Position numbers and translations under genes: made by a program. From Syngnathus acus (taxonomy: Eukaryota > Chordata > Actinopteri > Syngnathiformes > Syngnathidae), in assembly GCF_901709675.1 (NCBI RefSeq), contig NC_051088.1, positions 2,276,664 through 2,340,663 on the forward strand: a stretch of DNA of 64,000 nucleotides, read 5' to 3'. Numbering within the stretch: position 1 is the stretch's first letter; each line of letters begins with the position of its first letter. Of this stretch, positions 1 through 11,007 are shown in pieces. The notes beneath the pieces were generated by a model. The model was given only the letters and a program-made list of their open reading frames with translations. It made no database searches and was not told where the DNA came from.

Positions 1-407
1 GACAGTATTGTCATGTCCGGCCCTAGACCAATGGTGAAAATGTACAATACCCACCCCACAGATGGGTTAACAAATCTGAGCACATTTCTAGGATTTTTTA
101 GTTTTGTTTTGGTCTTACATTATTACTCCAAGACAGTGCTTTTTTCTGTTACGCCAGCTCCCCTCGAAGGATATATTCCACAACCTCCCAACTCTCCTCA
201 GTGACAATAAATAGTATCAAAATACCTCAAAATACCAGTACGCTTCTGCATAATGCTGTAGCCTCATTAATATCTACTATATCAATACCTACGTATATAT
301 CTACCATATATATGTGGCAGAAGTAAGGAACACATCCTTATTCCAAGACTGACTGCACTCACTCGTGAATGACGGACAAGCATTTGAGAAGATGGTGTAG
401 ATATATG
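1..407. other. No recognisable feature
   Basis: I see no conserved coding pattern, RNA gene or transposon end in this AT-rich stretch before the first Tc1-like element. The short open frame at 13-204 has no recognisable motif and is probably chance. Confidence 0.5.
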
Positions 408-488
408 GAGGACTGTCTCAGAAAATTAGAATATTGTGATAAAGTTCTTTATTTTCTGAAATGCAATTAAAAAAACAAAAATGTCATA

Positions 489-1566
489 CCGTAATTTTCG
501 GACTATAAGTCGCACCGGAGTATAAGTCGCACCAGCCATAAAATAAACACAAACTAAGAGCTGAGAACGGCCCTGACGTAAAATTCAGAGTTATTAAAAA
601 AACTATTACATAAATAACACGTTAATAAAACCATCTGTGTCACTCCAATTCATTAAATCCATCAATCGTCCTTTGTCAACAATGCGTGCGCGCCGCTGAC
701 GGCTCTTGCACTTCAAAATATTCCACAGGCCCATATAACGATATATAAATTATATATCAAATAACTATTATATAAGCAATAATGTTATCAAACCATCTGT
801 GCACTCTAAATCATTAAATCCATCGATCAAATTCCTCGTCCTTTGTCAACAACGCCGCGCGTGCGTGCGCCCTGACGTCAGCCTCGTCGTTATTCCACAG
901 ATCTACTATATAACTATATTGTAGCGTTAACAAAGTTCAAGGAAAGACGTGGGTTTGGTAAACGGCTCTTTATTTAACAAAACAAACTTCCAGGCGTGTG
1001 GCGGCGTTGACTTCCAGCCACGGAAATGGAAGAGAGCTCCATAGAATAGGACCGGGCGTGCGTAAAAGCCATGACCGAGCCCCATCCACCGTCCCCGGAC
1101 AGCCACCCGGCCGAGCGCCGGCCCTCGACTTCCATCCACGGAGGTGAAAGACAGCTCGGTAGAGTAGGACCGGGCGTGCGTAAAAGCATTGTCCGAGCCC
1201 CATCCACCGTCCCTGGACAGCCACCCGGCCGAGCGCCGGCCCCCGACTTCAATCCACGGAAGTGAAAGAGAGCTCCGTCGAGTCAATCTTTGTCCTTTAT
1301 GTAAACAACGCCGCGTCGCGCTGCTGACGTCGCGCTGCTGACCGCGACGTCGCGCTGCTGACCGCGACGTCGCGCTGCTGACGTCACTTGAAATTCAAAT
1401 TACAGTAATCCCTTGCTACATTGCGGTTCGTTTATCGCGGTTTCATTTTTTATTTTTTATTTTTTTTTGAAAGTTTTTAAAAAAAACATATAAGTCGCTC
1501 CTGAATATAAGTCGCCCCCCCTCCAAACTATGAAAAAAACCGCGACTTATAGTCCGAAAAGTACGG
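489..1566. mobile_element. TA-flanked CCGTA...TACGG repeat element, copy A
   Basis: The ends are inverted (CCGTAATTTTCGGACTATAA and the complement of the same motif near 1545-1566), and TA is duplicated at 487-488 and 1567-1568. The other Tc1 copies show the uninterrupted site ATGTCATACATTCTGG, which proves a clean insertion. Inside, about 1010-1270 holds a GC-rich tandem repeat with a 118-bp unit, shared with copies at 33022 and 46943. No transposase frame is seen, so it is non-autonomous. The TA duplication suggests the Tc1/mariner superfamily, but the family was not identified. Confidence 0.85.
1010..1275. repeat. 118-bp minisatellite inside copy A
   Basis: There are two to three imperfect copies of a GC-rich unit containing GGCCGAGCGCCGGCC and GCGTGCGTAAAAGC. 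Open frames run through it on both strands only because the unit is GC-rich and repeated. Confidence 0.8.
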
Positions 1567-1645
1567 TACATTCTGGACTCATTACAAATCAACTGAAATA
1601 TTGCAAGCCTTTTATTATTTTAATATTGCTGATTATGGCTTACAG

Positions 1646-2402
1646 CAGTGGTTCCCAAAGTGGGCGGTACCGCCCCCCTGGGGGCGGTGGAAAGATCTGG
1701 GGGGGCGGTGAGGAAGAAAGGGGCGGTAGGGGGGCGGTAGGGGGGCGGCAGTCGATTTGTACACAACACGCCGCTCTGGCCCAGTCAGATCCGACAGCAT
1801 AGACTACAAAAGCAAAAGCTCAGGTTTGTAATTTCAAGCTTGTAATGTTCCGAATTTTATCTTATAATAAAAACCGCATTCTGGCGGTCAACATCATCTT
1901 GAGTTCAAGTCAACATGAAATTGGGGACTCGCCAGAACGCGTTGTGTTGTGTTGAGCTGGTTAGGGCAGTGGTCCCCAACCACCGGGCCGCGGACCGGTA
2001 CCGGGCCGCGGACCGGTACCGGGCCGTGGGTCACTTGGTACCGGGCCGCCAAGCCGCACAGAATTTTTTTTTTTATCGACGATCAATTAATTCAGGTCAA
2101 GACACTCGTCCCGGTCACGTGACATGTTTCCCCAGTCGAGCCCGCAAAGCTAATATGTGGCGACAGGCTAACTAACCAGGCAGTTAAAACTGCTAAAAAA
2201 TAAATTGGTTTACTAAATACTAAATTGGGTTTTATTTGTGAAATACACATTTATGTTTAACCTTTCTCTTTTCAAATTGCAGCAAACCAAATATCAAGAA
2301 AGAGGTGTTTGTTTCCATATGTGCCTTGGGGGGGGGGGGGGCGCTAGGAATTCACTGGGGAGCCAAAGGGGGCGCCAGCCTGCAAAAGTTTGGGAACCAC
2401 TG
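1646..2402. mobile_element. Non-autonomous hAT element (hAT-N), copy 1
   Basis: The terminal repeats CAGTGGTTCCCAAAG and CTTTGGGAACCACTG type are flanked by a perfect 8-bp duplication GCTTACAG (1638-1645 and 2403-2410), the hallmark of hAT insertion. The interior holds a second hAT-like 5' end (CAGTGGTCCCCAACC at about 1971) followed by GGACCGG repeats and a 14-base G run. It is almost identical to 34341-35082. No transposase is encoded. Confidence 0.93.
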
Positions 2403-2631
2403 GCTTACAGTTTAAGAAAACTCAAAAATCCTATCTCAAAATATTATAATATTTCCTCAGACCAAGTAAAAATAAAAGATTTATAACAGCAAAACAAAAT
2501 CAAACATTTGAAAATGTCCCTTAATGCAGTGTTTTTCAACCTTTTTTGAGCCAAGGCACACTTTTTTTATTGAAAAAATCCCGCGGCACACCAGCTGAAA
2601 ATGTGAAAAAAAACCTAATATTTACAATATA

Positions 2632-3566
2632 CCGTTTTTTCCCCTGTATAATGCGCAAAATGTAACTAATTTATTGTCATAAAATCTGGGGTGCGCATTA
2701 TACATGGGTAAAATTTTTTATTTATTTATTTATTTATTTATTTATTTTGTAAAGAAAATCATGGTACAACAATTTTTGAAGAAAATCTTGTCACGGATGG
2801 TTCTTTACAACGTCACTTTCCTCTCTTTTCATTTTAACCTAACTGATCGCGGTGGTGCCTTTCTGGGCAGTCGGAGAAATCAACGCCAACAAAAAAAATA
2901 CATCCAGCCTAGTTAAGAAATCACCAGAAAGATCACCATGACAATTGTGAATAATAAATAAATAATTATTATATATATTATATATATTATTATTATAATA
3001 ATAAATAATTGTGATAAATAACTGGAACATCACTCAAATATTGGTGATCCCATTGAGAGTCTCACATATTTCTTCGCTATCGAGTTTGCTACTGCATGCG
3101 CAGTGATACTGACCGGCAGAATAACATCCGGTTGTTCCCAAAGATGATCTTTTTTCTGAAATCATTTTATGTTTATGGACTTAAGTAACCCGGCCGGGTC
3201 ATACCAAAGACTATAAAAATGGGACCCATTGCCTCCCTGCTTGGCACTCAGCATTAAGGGTTGGAATTGGGAGGTTAGATCACCAAATGATTCCCGAGCG
3301 CGGCACCGCTGCTGCTCACTGCTCCCCTCTCCCCCAGGGGATGGATCAAAATCACACGGGGATGGGTCAAATGCAGAGGACAAATTTCACCACACCCAGA
3401 CGCGTGTGTGACGATCATTGGGACTTTAAAAAAAAAAAAATTTAAAATAAAAAAGTCAAAATTTGGGTGCGTATTATACAAGGGTACAGGCTTTTTTCCA
3501 GCATCGACATGCCATTTTTAGGGTGCGTATTATACATGGGGGCGCATTATACATTGAAAAAAACGG
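2632..3566. mobile_element. TA-flanked element with CCGTTTTTTCCC ends, nested in the hAT
   Basis: Inverted ends CCGTTTTTTCCCCTGTATAA and TTATACATTGAAAAAAACGG sit between TA dinucleotides (2630-2631, 3567-3568). The motif GCGCATTATAC recurs several times near both ends. It contains a (TTTA)n run at about 2718-2748, AT-rich hairpins near 2950-3010 and a SINE (about 3180-3440). No protein is encoded. Confidence 0.8.
3180..3440 (+). mobile_element. SINE-like retroelement ending in A-rich tail
   Basis: The body CACTGCTCCCCTCTCCCCCA...CAAATTTCACCACACCCAGA ends in a long A run at about 3428. The same body lies in reverse orientation at 12489-12673 inside another Tc1 element, which shows it is mobile. 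I know the core as a widespread teleost SINE but cannot name the family with certainty. It is the innermost of four nested insertions. Confidence 0.7.
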
Positions 3567-3668
3567 TAAGTGTTATATTGTTAATATAAGCTTTTTTTAA
3601 CATTGAAGAATGACGTTGAATCGGACATCGTGAATAGTAATCAAATAAAAACAAAGACAAAAAGTATT

Positions 3669-5585
3669 TCAGAATCGTTCATATTTATTCTCACTCAGTG
3701 TGAAACCTGGGCCTGTTTGGATAAACACAGAGCAGATATCCTGACAGGAATCGATGAAAGACACACACGAAGCTCTTGCTCCACAGCTCTGTCTTTCTCT
3801 GTTTTTAGTTTTTACAGCAGTCAAGCTTGAAAAGCTCACCTCACACAGATATGTTGTGGAAAATGGGAGCAATGTCAAAATAGCTTTGTGGGCCAGCATG
3901 GGGAACTCCTTGGCAGCTGCCAACCAGAAACTGTCCAAAGGTAGTTCAGCAAAGCTTAGCTTGAGACCACGATCTTGTTTCAGTTCAGTTAGTTCCTCCT
4001 GCTCCTGTAAAGTCATGTCCTTTCCAATCGCCGATGCTGAGCTGAATGGGTCCCTAACCCAGTTAAGCTACTCTGTGGTGGCTAAAGAGAAATATAATGA
4101 CATCTTCTGCTCAAGAATTTTCAAATGTTCAACTATTATCTCACACAGTGCAGCAGTATTAACATCTTGCCATTTCTTGGTGAGTGGGAACATTTCAAGA
4201 TTGCCACTTTCCACTTTACTGTTGCTGCCAGAGTTGCACCTTGGAACGGAATTCATTTATTTTATCTGTGCTTGTAAGCAGGTTTTCATTTCGGCCTTGC
4301 ATTCGTGTGTTCAGTTCATTCAGATGATAAAAAATATCTGCCAGGTATGCCAGCCTTGCACACCACTCATCACTTGCAAGCAGCTTTGCGTAATCGGACC
4401 CCTCGTTTGTCAGAAACACTTTTAAGTTCCTCTCGCAACTCATACACACGGGCCAGCTTTATGCTCCGCTCCCATTTCCTCACATAAAGCCGCAAATATG
4501 CGAGTTTTCACAGGTCATGACTTTATAAAGTTTACCATGCGCACAACATCATCCAACACAGGAACGAGGTCTGCCGGTAAAGTCTTGGCTACGAGGACTT
4601 CGCGGTGTAAAAAACAGTGCGTAATGATCACATCTGGGTTTTTCTCCTTCACTCTGCTTACAAAGCCTTTGGTGCGCCCAACCATGGTTGCAGCTCCATC
4701 AGTGCCGACACTCGTGCAGTTTTCCCACTCAAGTCCTCCCTTTTCCAGATATTCTGATGTGACGCGAAAAATTTCCTCTCCGGTTGTTTTTTCTGGCAAA
4801 GCCTTGCAAAATAGAAAGTTTTCTCTGATTGTGTCTCCATCCACAAAACACACATTGGCCAAGAGTTTAGCATGTCCACTAATATCAGTAGACTCATCAA
4901 ATTGCAAAGCAAATTTATTACTGATACGGATCTTGTCCAAAACAACACTTTCTATGTCTGCAGACATCTCACTGATTTGTTTGGAAATTGTGTTATCTGA
5001 GAGAGGGACTTTGGCTATTTCTTTAGCCGCTTCGGGTCCGAGCATCTCAGTTACAATGGCTTTGCAGGCGGGAAGTATTAATTGCTCTGCCACAGTATGG
5101 GACTTTTTTGATTTAGCCACAAGTTCAGCTACGTGGTAGCTAGCTTTAAGGGCTCTCCTCGTTACCTTTGCGTTTTTTCTCATGAAAGTGGCCTGTTTCT
5201 TTGTCTGATCACGCAGGCGAACAAAATACTCCAAATTTTGGTTTTGAAGTGAAGGGTGTTTAGTTTCGAGATGTCGCTTAAGCTTGCTTGGAACCATAGC
5301 ACCGTTGGAGAGCTTTTCACCACATACCAAGCATAATGGAGTAGGTGCCGTTGCATCTCCGGTAAAAGCAAATCCAAATGAAAGATAGTTTTCGTTGTAT
5401 TGCCTTGTCTTTGCTTTCTTTTTACCGCCACTCATACTGGGGCCCTCACCTGGGTCCGGATTTTGTCCAGGGTCCAGTACAGTGTCAGAATTTTTTCTCT
5501 TAAAAACTTCTCCATCACTTTCACTATCGACTCGTCTTGCTATCCACAATGACAACGTCGCCGTCAATGCTACCTGCCGCTGCAT
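3669..5585 (-). pseudogene. Broken Buster/ZBED5-like hAT transposase
   Basis: The 356-codon N-terminal part (5585-4515) has a BED-type zinc finger ([13 protein letters not shown] then [11 protein letters not shown]) and the catalytic-core motifs [12 protein letters not shown] and [15 protein letters not shown]. It stops at 4515. Downstream pieces continue in shifted frames: 4449-4216 (WCARLAYLADIFYHLNELN) and 4016-3669, which carries the hAT C-terminal dimerisation motif [16 protein letters not shown]. The order matches ZBED5/Buster-type transposases of about 600-700 residues. Several stops and frameshifts make it non-functional. Transposase is the likely source rather than a domesticated ZBED gene, because the frame lies between intact hAT ends with a target duplication. 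Confidence 0.9.
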
Positions 5586-5800
5586 TCATGCATTACCAAT
5601 TTTCTCGTCTGCAAGCACAAGGCAAATCGCTACCTGCTGCTGCCACCTTCTGATATGGAAGCGTACTACATGATTACTCTGCCGGGCGCTACACCGCACA
5701 GGCACACAAATTGGAGAATTTCCCACGGCACCCCTGACAATATTTTGCGGCACACCAGTGTGCCGGGGCACCCCGGTTGAAAAACACTGCCTTAATGCAC

Positions 5801-6801
5801 TCAGTACTTGGTTGGGAATCCTTTTGCATGGATTACTGCATCAATGCGGCGTGGCATGGAGGCAATCAGCCTGTGGCATTGCTGAGGTGTTATGGATGCC
5901 CAGGATGCTTCAATAGCGGCCTTTAGCTCATTTGCATTGTTGGGTCTGGTGTCTTTCAGCTTCTTCTTCACAATACCCCACAAATTCTCAATGGGTTCAG
6001 GTCAGGGGAATTAGCAGACCAATCGAGGACAGTAATGCCATGGTCAGTACACCATATACTGGTGGTTTTGGCACTGTGGGCAGGTGCCAGATCATGCTGG
6101 AAAATGAAATCATCATCTCCATAGAGCTTTTCAGCACACGGAAGCATGTAGTGCTCTAAAATCTCTTGGTACACATCTACATTTACTTTGGACTTGATGA
6201 AACACAGTGGACCACCAGCAGCTGACATGGCTCCCCAAACCATCGCTGATTGTGGGAACGTCACACTGGATTTCAAGCAACTTGGATTTTACTCCTCTCC
6301 AGTCTTTCTCCAGACTCTGGCGCCTTGACTTCCAAAGGAAATACAAAACTTGCTTTCGTCTGAAAAGAGGACTTTGGACCACTCTGCAACTGTCCAGTGC
6401 TTCTTTTCCATAGCCCTAGTCAGACGCTTCTGCCGTTGTCTTGAGTTCAGAAGTGGCTTGACCATGGGAATACGGCTATTGTAGCCCGTTTCCCGGACAC
6501 GTCTGTGAACAGTGGCTTTTGATACCTGGACTCCAGCTTCAGTCCACTGTCTTTGAAGCTCCCCCAAATTCTGGAAGCGACTCTTCTTCACAATGCTGTT
6601 AAGGCTGCGGTCATCTCTCTTGGTTGTGCGGCGTTTCCTGCCACATTTCCCCCTTCCAACAGACTTTTTGTGGATGTGCTTTGAAACTGCACTCTGTGAA
6701 CAGCTTGCTCTTTGAGAAATTTCTTTTTGTGTCTTACCCTCCTGATGGAGGGTGTCAATGATGGTCCTCTGGACAGCAGTCAGATCAGCAGTCTTCCCCA
6801 T
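5801..6801 (-). pseudogene. Tc1 transposase, family 1 copy 1, broken
   Basis: The reading starts at 6801 with [15 protein letters not shown], the paired helix-turn-helix DNA-binding region of Tc1 transposases. It proceeds to the first catalytic aspartate ([13 protein letters not shown]), meets a stop near 6287, and resumes in the same frame at 6276 ([12 protein letters not shown], then the second aspartate in DLAPAHSAK). It loses frame at the DD34E glutamate (SPDLNP then out of frame near 5990). The tail at 5983-5801 (LWGIVKKKLKD-like, [17 protein letters not shown]) is in the third frame. The family is normally about 340 residues. The copy at 41.4-42.4 kb has different lesions. Confidence 0.92.
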
Positions 6802-7110
6802 ACTTGTGATTTAGTTTACTGAACCAAGCTGAGTGTTTTTCAAGGCTCAGGAGTTAATTAGATGATTCAAGTGATTAGTTGAATACCCTACTAGTATACT
6901 TTTTCATGATATTCTAATATTTTGAGATAGGATATTTGAGTGTTCTTAAGCTGTATGCCATAATCAGCAATATTAAAATAATAAAAGGCTTGCAACATAT
7001 CAGTTGAGATGTAATGAATCCAGAATGTATGACATTTTTGTTTTTTTTAATTGCATGTCAGAAAATAAAGAACTTCATCACATATTCTAATTTTCTGAGA
7101 CAGTCCTGTA

Positions 7111-8270
7111 TATGTATGCGATATTACGAGCCCCCTTTGGCCCCTGTAAATCCCAGTGGTTTAATGCGACTTTAAACCCTAGTTATTGCGCAAAACAAAA
7201 GTTGCCGACCATGAAGGATATTCTTGCACCTACTCCTTTGATACATTCTTCTTCCGTGGTGTAGTCTCTCTTCTATGAGGATAACGAAGACGAAGCGTAA
7301 CCCGGATGTACTTGCAGCATCTTACTTTCACTTTGAACAATAACATCAACAAGGCACGCTTTTCAACCACTGAATTGCAGCTTTGGCTGAAATTGCCAGT
7401 TAACAGTTAAGGTAAACTGTCTAAAGACAAAGTAACAAAAACTAACAGTTATTTCCCAATGTGTTGTTGTCCATATGCTACGGTGGGTGACTTACCCCCT
7501 TCCCTCTGAACACAACTGTTTTTCTAACTGGCTTATGATGGCTTGACTGACTGACTCGACAGAACATTTGAATAATGTTCTGTGTTTCCAACAGAATGTT
7601 GTTCAATAATGCCGTTTGGTTATTCAGAGTGCATCAAGAAAAGTGGCTCCTCCAAACTGCTGTGTCAGAACACAGTGTGGCTATGAATGTAGTCTTGTAA
7701 ATTGTGACCATGTAAAATGCACAGTCTTGGTAAAATCTCAGTCTGAGACGAGGCTAAATCTTGTCTTTAAATGTGAGCAGGTGTGAGGGGAGGGGCTTTT
7801 CAAGATCTTCTCAAAGTCTTCCGATGTACGAGTAGTATAACTTGAATAGTCTTCCCTTGCTATATGGTTCACCTTTTGCGGCCTCGCTGTTTTGCAAATT
7901 TTTTGGGGGGTGTCAGCCACGATTTATACCTACCTACCTACCTACCTACCGCCATGTATTTATACGTTCATTACTGCACAGCGTAGGAATGGTGAACGGC
8001 AAATGGAGTGCACTTAGTGCACTTGCTTTTATCAGGTGCTCAGTCTTGAAAGTCTCACATTCACCCATTCACACACCCATTCATACTCGAAAGGTGTTCT
8101 GATGCACTGTGCCCGTTTGGAGCACCTACAGCACGCACTGGCACTCTGTTTTTTGTGCACTCTGAATAATTGAACAGCATATTCAGTAACTCAACGGTTA
8201 TTTAAATGCGCTCAGTTAGTAAACAGTTACGTTCAGAGGGTTAGGGGAGGCGCTTGGTCATCCACCGCAG
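7111..8270. other. No gene recognised; short (TACC)n run
   Basis: This is unannotated flank between the Tc1 stack and a GC-rich tandem region. A short (TACC)n run lies at about 7929-7950. I found no exon-like conserved reading and no element ends. Confidence 0.5.
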
Positions 8271-8329
8271 TACAAGTACATCTGTATCGGATCCGTATCA
8301 GGCAGTACAACCAAATGCAGAGCGGAAGA

Positions 8330-8720
8330 CTTTATTGTGAAGGGGAAGGGATTGCTGGAGCGGTGATCGGGCAGGTGCGCTGGCTTTGCTGGTGGGGCTG
8401 GCAGAGATGCGACGGGTGGTTGTAGCGTTCGAGCACGTTCGAGCACGTCCTTCGCCGGAGCTGGCTGGCTGAGGGATGGACACCACCTTGTGGAAAAAGC
8501 AGCAGAGCGCTGCCGCGGCAGCAGGGCAGGGCGGTGGGTGGGGACAAGCGGGCGGTCAGGACAGGCGGCGAGCAAGATGTGGTCAGTAACGGGCAGGTGG
8601 TCAGGACGGGCGGCATGCAAAGACGTGGTCAGTAAGGGGCAGGTGGTCAGGACGGGCGGCAAGCAAGGCGAGACAGGTCAGAGAACGGCCAAAGTCGGCA
8701 ACGGGAGTCAGACGGACAGA
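8330..8720. repeat. GC-rich imperfect tandem repeat
   Basis: Repeats of GTGGTCAGTAACGGGCAGGT and CAGGACGGGCGGC recur about every 50 bases between 8540 and 8670. Similar low-complexity DNA extends on both sides. The open frames here on both strands are rich in P, S, T and A and are by-products of the repeat. It may be part of an unidentified transposon. Confidence 0.55.
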
Positions 8721-8880
8721 GCACAGTGAGCTAATGAATGGCATCACGGAACAGACTGACAAGGGAGTGACTGGATACCAGGGTTTAAGTAGGGAGACTA
8801 ACGAGCCAGTGACCGGTGTGGGTGATTTTAAATTAGGGGGCATGGTCGAGTGGCAGGTGCCACAGGCACGTGACAACATC

Positions 8881-9740
8881 GGCAAATGACGTTAGAAGTT
8901 TTCGTAAGGTTTGTCTTAAAACAGCTTACCTTAACAGTAAACTGGCATCTTTAGCCAAAGGCACAATCCTAGCGGTTTAAAGCCTCGTTGATATTTTGTT
9001 CAAAGCAAAAGTAAGTAGTAGTCAGAGGTGTGTATTGTTTGTTCGTCCCTGAGTTTCTGTCCCTGACCCACATGGGCCCAGTCTACTCCTCGTCGGTGAG
9101 CCAATCAGCAAGACCATAATTTCCATTTCACACACAGCGGCTCCACAAGCAGCCACACTGCCAAATAAAGAAAAAAAATTAAAAGAGCAGACACACATAC
9201 ACAGCGTGGTGATCAGTGCATTACAAACATGAGACATGTCATTGTGGTCTGTGGGACCAAAAGGTATACAGCTCTGTCAATCTACTCATGAATTTCCTCC
9301 AGAGCCCAACAAAACAGAAGACTTCCAATGGGTTTGACATCACACATAAAATGCAGATGAATCCTCAAACAAGTCGATTTAACATGTCAGCAGATCCAGA
9401 AATGATTCACAAACTGGTCTGAAACCCATTTCCACCGGGCACTACATCACAGTATAAGATCTGTAATAACCACAATCAGTCAAGTGTAGTTCCACAAGGG
9501 AATATGTAGGCGAAATCAGCTCCAATTTACTGACTCAAATCCATCGCGCCATAATCATAGCCTACTGTTTTTTTCTTTGACAAACCCCAAACAGACAGGC
9601 GAGGTCAGATAGTTTTGTAAAAAAATAGCACCCAAACTAAACCCTTACTGCTATGATAGGGCTTTGATCTTGCATCCCATTACTGTATAGCAGAGAGCCA
9701 CCTTTCGCGCACCAGGCTAATGGATTTTATCTGCCTCCAG
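8881..9740. other. Non-coding, probably intron before the PDZRN-like exon
   Basis: No upstream PDZRN exon (RING, TRAF or PDZ domain) is visible here or earlier in the window. The stretch ends in a plausible splice acceptor TTATCTGCCTCCAG at 9740. Confidence 0.45.
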
Positions 9741-10665
9741 GTTGCCAAACAGAGCCCTGCCAACGGAGAGCGCTGTGGCTGGAGCAGCGCCAAGCAAGAG
9801 GGAGCCATAGAATCGAGGTACCAGGACGCAGTCAGACTGTAATGGATTTGAGTGAGGCCCAGCGGCGCTGCAGTACAAGTCACCCTATGAATATTGAATC
9901 AAACCTGGTAACAGAGCAGGTCCATAGCAGCCAACCGCATCCAACCAACAACACGCTGTTCCTGAACAGCCGGGCCCATTATCATTCTCGCTTCAGCATG
10001 GATAGAACCAGCCTGATCAGTCACCCAAACACAACCAGATCCGGCCAGAGTGCAGGGGGCTGTAGGGAAGAGGACTCGAAGAGTCATGGTTTGGTTTCTT
10101 GTGGCAGTCCAACAGACTGGTGTGCATTTCAAACTCTGGGAAATCTAACCAGAATCCAAAAAGCTTCTGCTGGTCCATATTACAACACTCTAAGAGCACA
10201 CTGGAACCCCTGCTCTCCGCCTTACCCCCACTGTCACCAGTCCAATCAAAAGTCTGTCAGGAATCAGCTGCTCAGGGCCAGAGCTTATAGGCTGGCAAAG
10301 GAACGCAGTGAGGTCACCACCGACGAGGAGGAGTGTGGAGAATTGGACCAACTGGGGGGTCACCTACGGGTGGACGGGTCCTGGGCTGGCCGGTATTGCA
10401 ATCGAGCTGAAAGGAGACGTCACCTATTCCTGTCACGTCAACACAGAGAGCGACGCAATGAAGAGGCAGCGGTAGGTGGAGGCCAGAGCTCGTTGTCATC
10501 CCAGATGGTTCTGGAGTTGAGCCACAGGAAGCAGAACCAATTGAGGAAACAGCAAGACTCCTTGATGATTGGACAACAGTGGAAGAACTACTCACCCATG
10601 GGACTCGAATGGAGGTGGACTCTCAACTCTGCCCCAGCCCTCTGCTATCTGTTACTACTGTCTGA
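9741..10665 (+). pseudogene. PDZRN3/PDZRN4-like (LNX-related) terminal exon, frameshifted
   Basis: This reads as the last exon of a PDZ-domain RING-finger E3 ligase of the PDZRN group. After the acceptor at 9740, frame one reads KQEGAIESRYQDAVRL and hits TAA at about 9840. Frame two (from 9842) carries the family's conserved C-terminal blocks VRNQLLRARAYRLAKERSEV-TTDEE, GRYCNRAERRRHLFLSRQ and VLELSHRKQ. Frame three (from about 10556) gives LLDDWTTVEELLTHGTRM and ends in SVTTV at 10665, a class I PDZ ligand typical of PDZRN proteins. Both shifts equal the loss of one base (near 9838 and near 10555, the second in an A run). The central part is poorly conserved with mammalian PDZRN3/4, so the paralogue is not determined. 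It may be a real gene with assembly errors or a decaying copy; earlier exons are not in the window. Confidence 0.72.
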
Positions 10666-11007
10666 AGGAGTGGAAGCCTCACACCGAATGAGGCTAGGCT
10701 GACACATCCTTCCAATTCACGTTCTTGTTTGTTGGCTTATAATCCAATAGAGCTTAGGTGACAATGTTGACACTAGCTGTGGAAGGCATGTGTTGACCCA
10801 TTACCATTGAGATCGTCAAAAGGACAGCAAGCCCATTCAGTACTTTAGATCGGCCAATAATTTGTGAAATAACATACATGTGGGGATTGACTAATCCTAT
10901 ACATTTGTGAAGAAAATATTATATTACGAAATGTGAATATGAAAAGTTTCAACCCGACACCAGTGAATTATACTTCTTTGTATGCCTGACAACTGACCTT
11001 TCACTAA
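10666..11007 (+). other. Probable 3' untranslated or flanking sequence of the PDZRN-like exon
   Basis: AT-rich sequence follows the stop codon up to the TAA target site of the next transposon. I see no conserved element beyond that. Confidence 0.4.

Larger units (their letters stand above)
2527..5789 (-). mobile_element. Buster/ZBED5-like hAT transposon, decayed
   Basis: The ends CAGTGTTTTTCAACC and GGTTGAAAAACACTG are flanked by an exact 8-bp duplication CCTTAATG (2519-2526, 5790-5797). A broken transposase occupies the - strand at 3669-5585. A further TA-flanked element (2632-3566) is inserted near the end that follows the transposase. It lies inside the Tc1-like element, so it is younger than that element. 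Confidence 0.93.
408..7108 (-). mobile_element. Tc1-like transposon, family 1 copy 1, with nested insertions
   Basis: The outer ends are inverted repeats reading GGACTGTCTCAGAAAATTAG at 410 and its complement ending at 7108, next to a TA at 7109. The same ends bound a shorter copy at 41139-43054 flanked by TA on both sides. The transposase lies on the - strand at about 5801-6801. Three later insertions sit inside: a TA-flanked element (489-1566), a hAT-N element (1646-2402) and a Buster-like hAT (2527-5789). Without them the element is about 1.6 kb, the usual Tc1 size. The left flanking dinucleotide has decayed to TG. Confidence 0.93.

Noticed and set aside
3669-5585. Domesticated ZBED gene
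   Set aside because: It has several frameshifts and stops and lies between its own hAT termini and target duplications.
8258-8885. Several proline/serine-rich frames
   Set aside because: Overlapping frames on both strands of a GC-rich tandem repeat.
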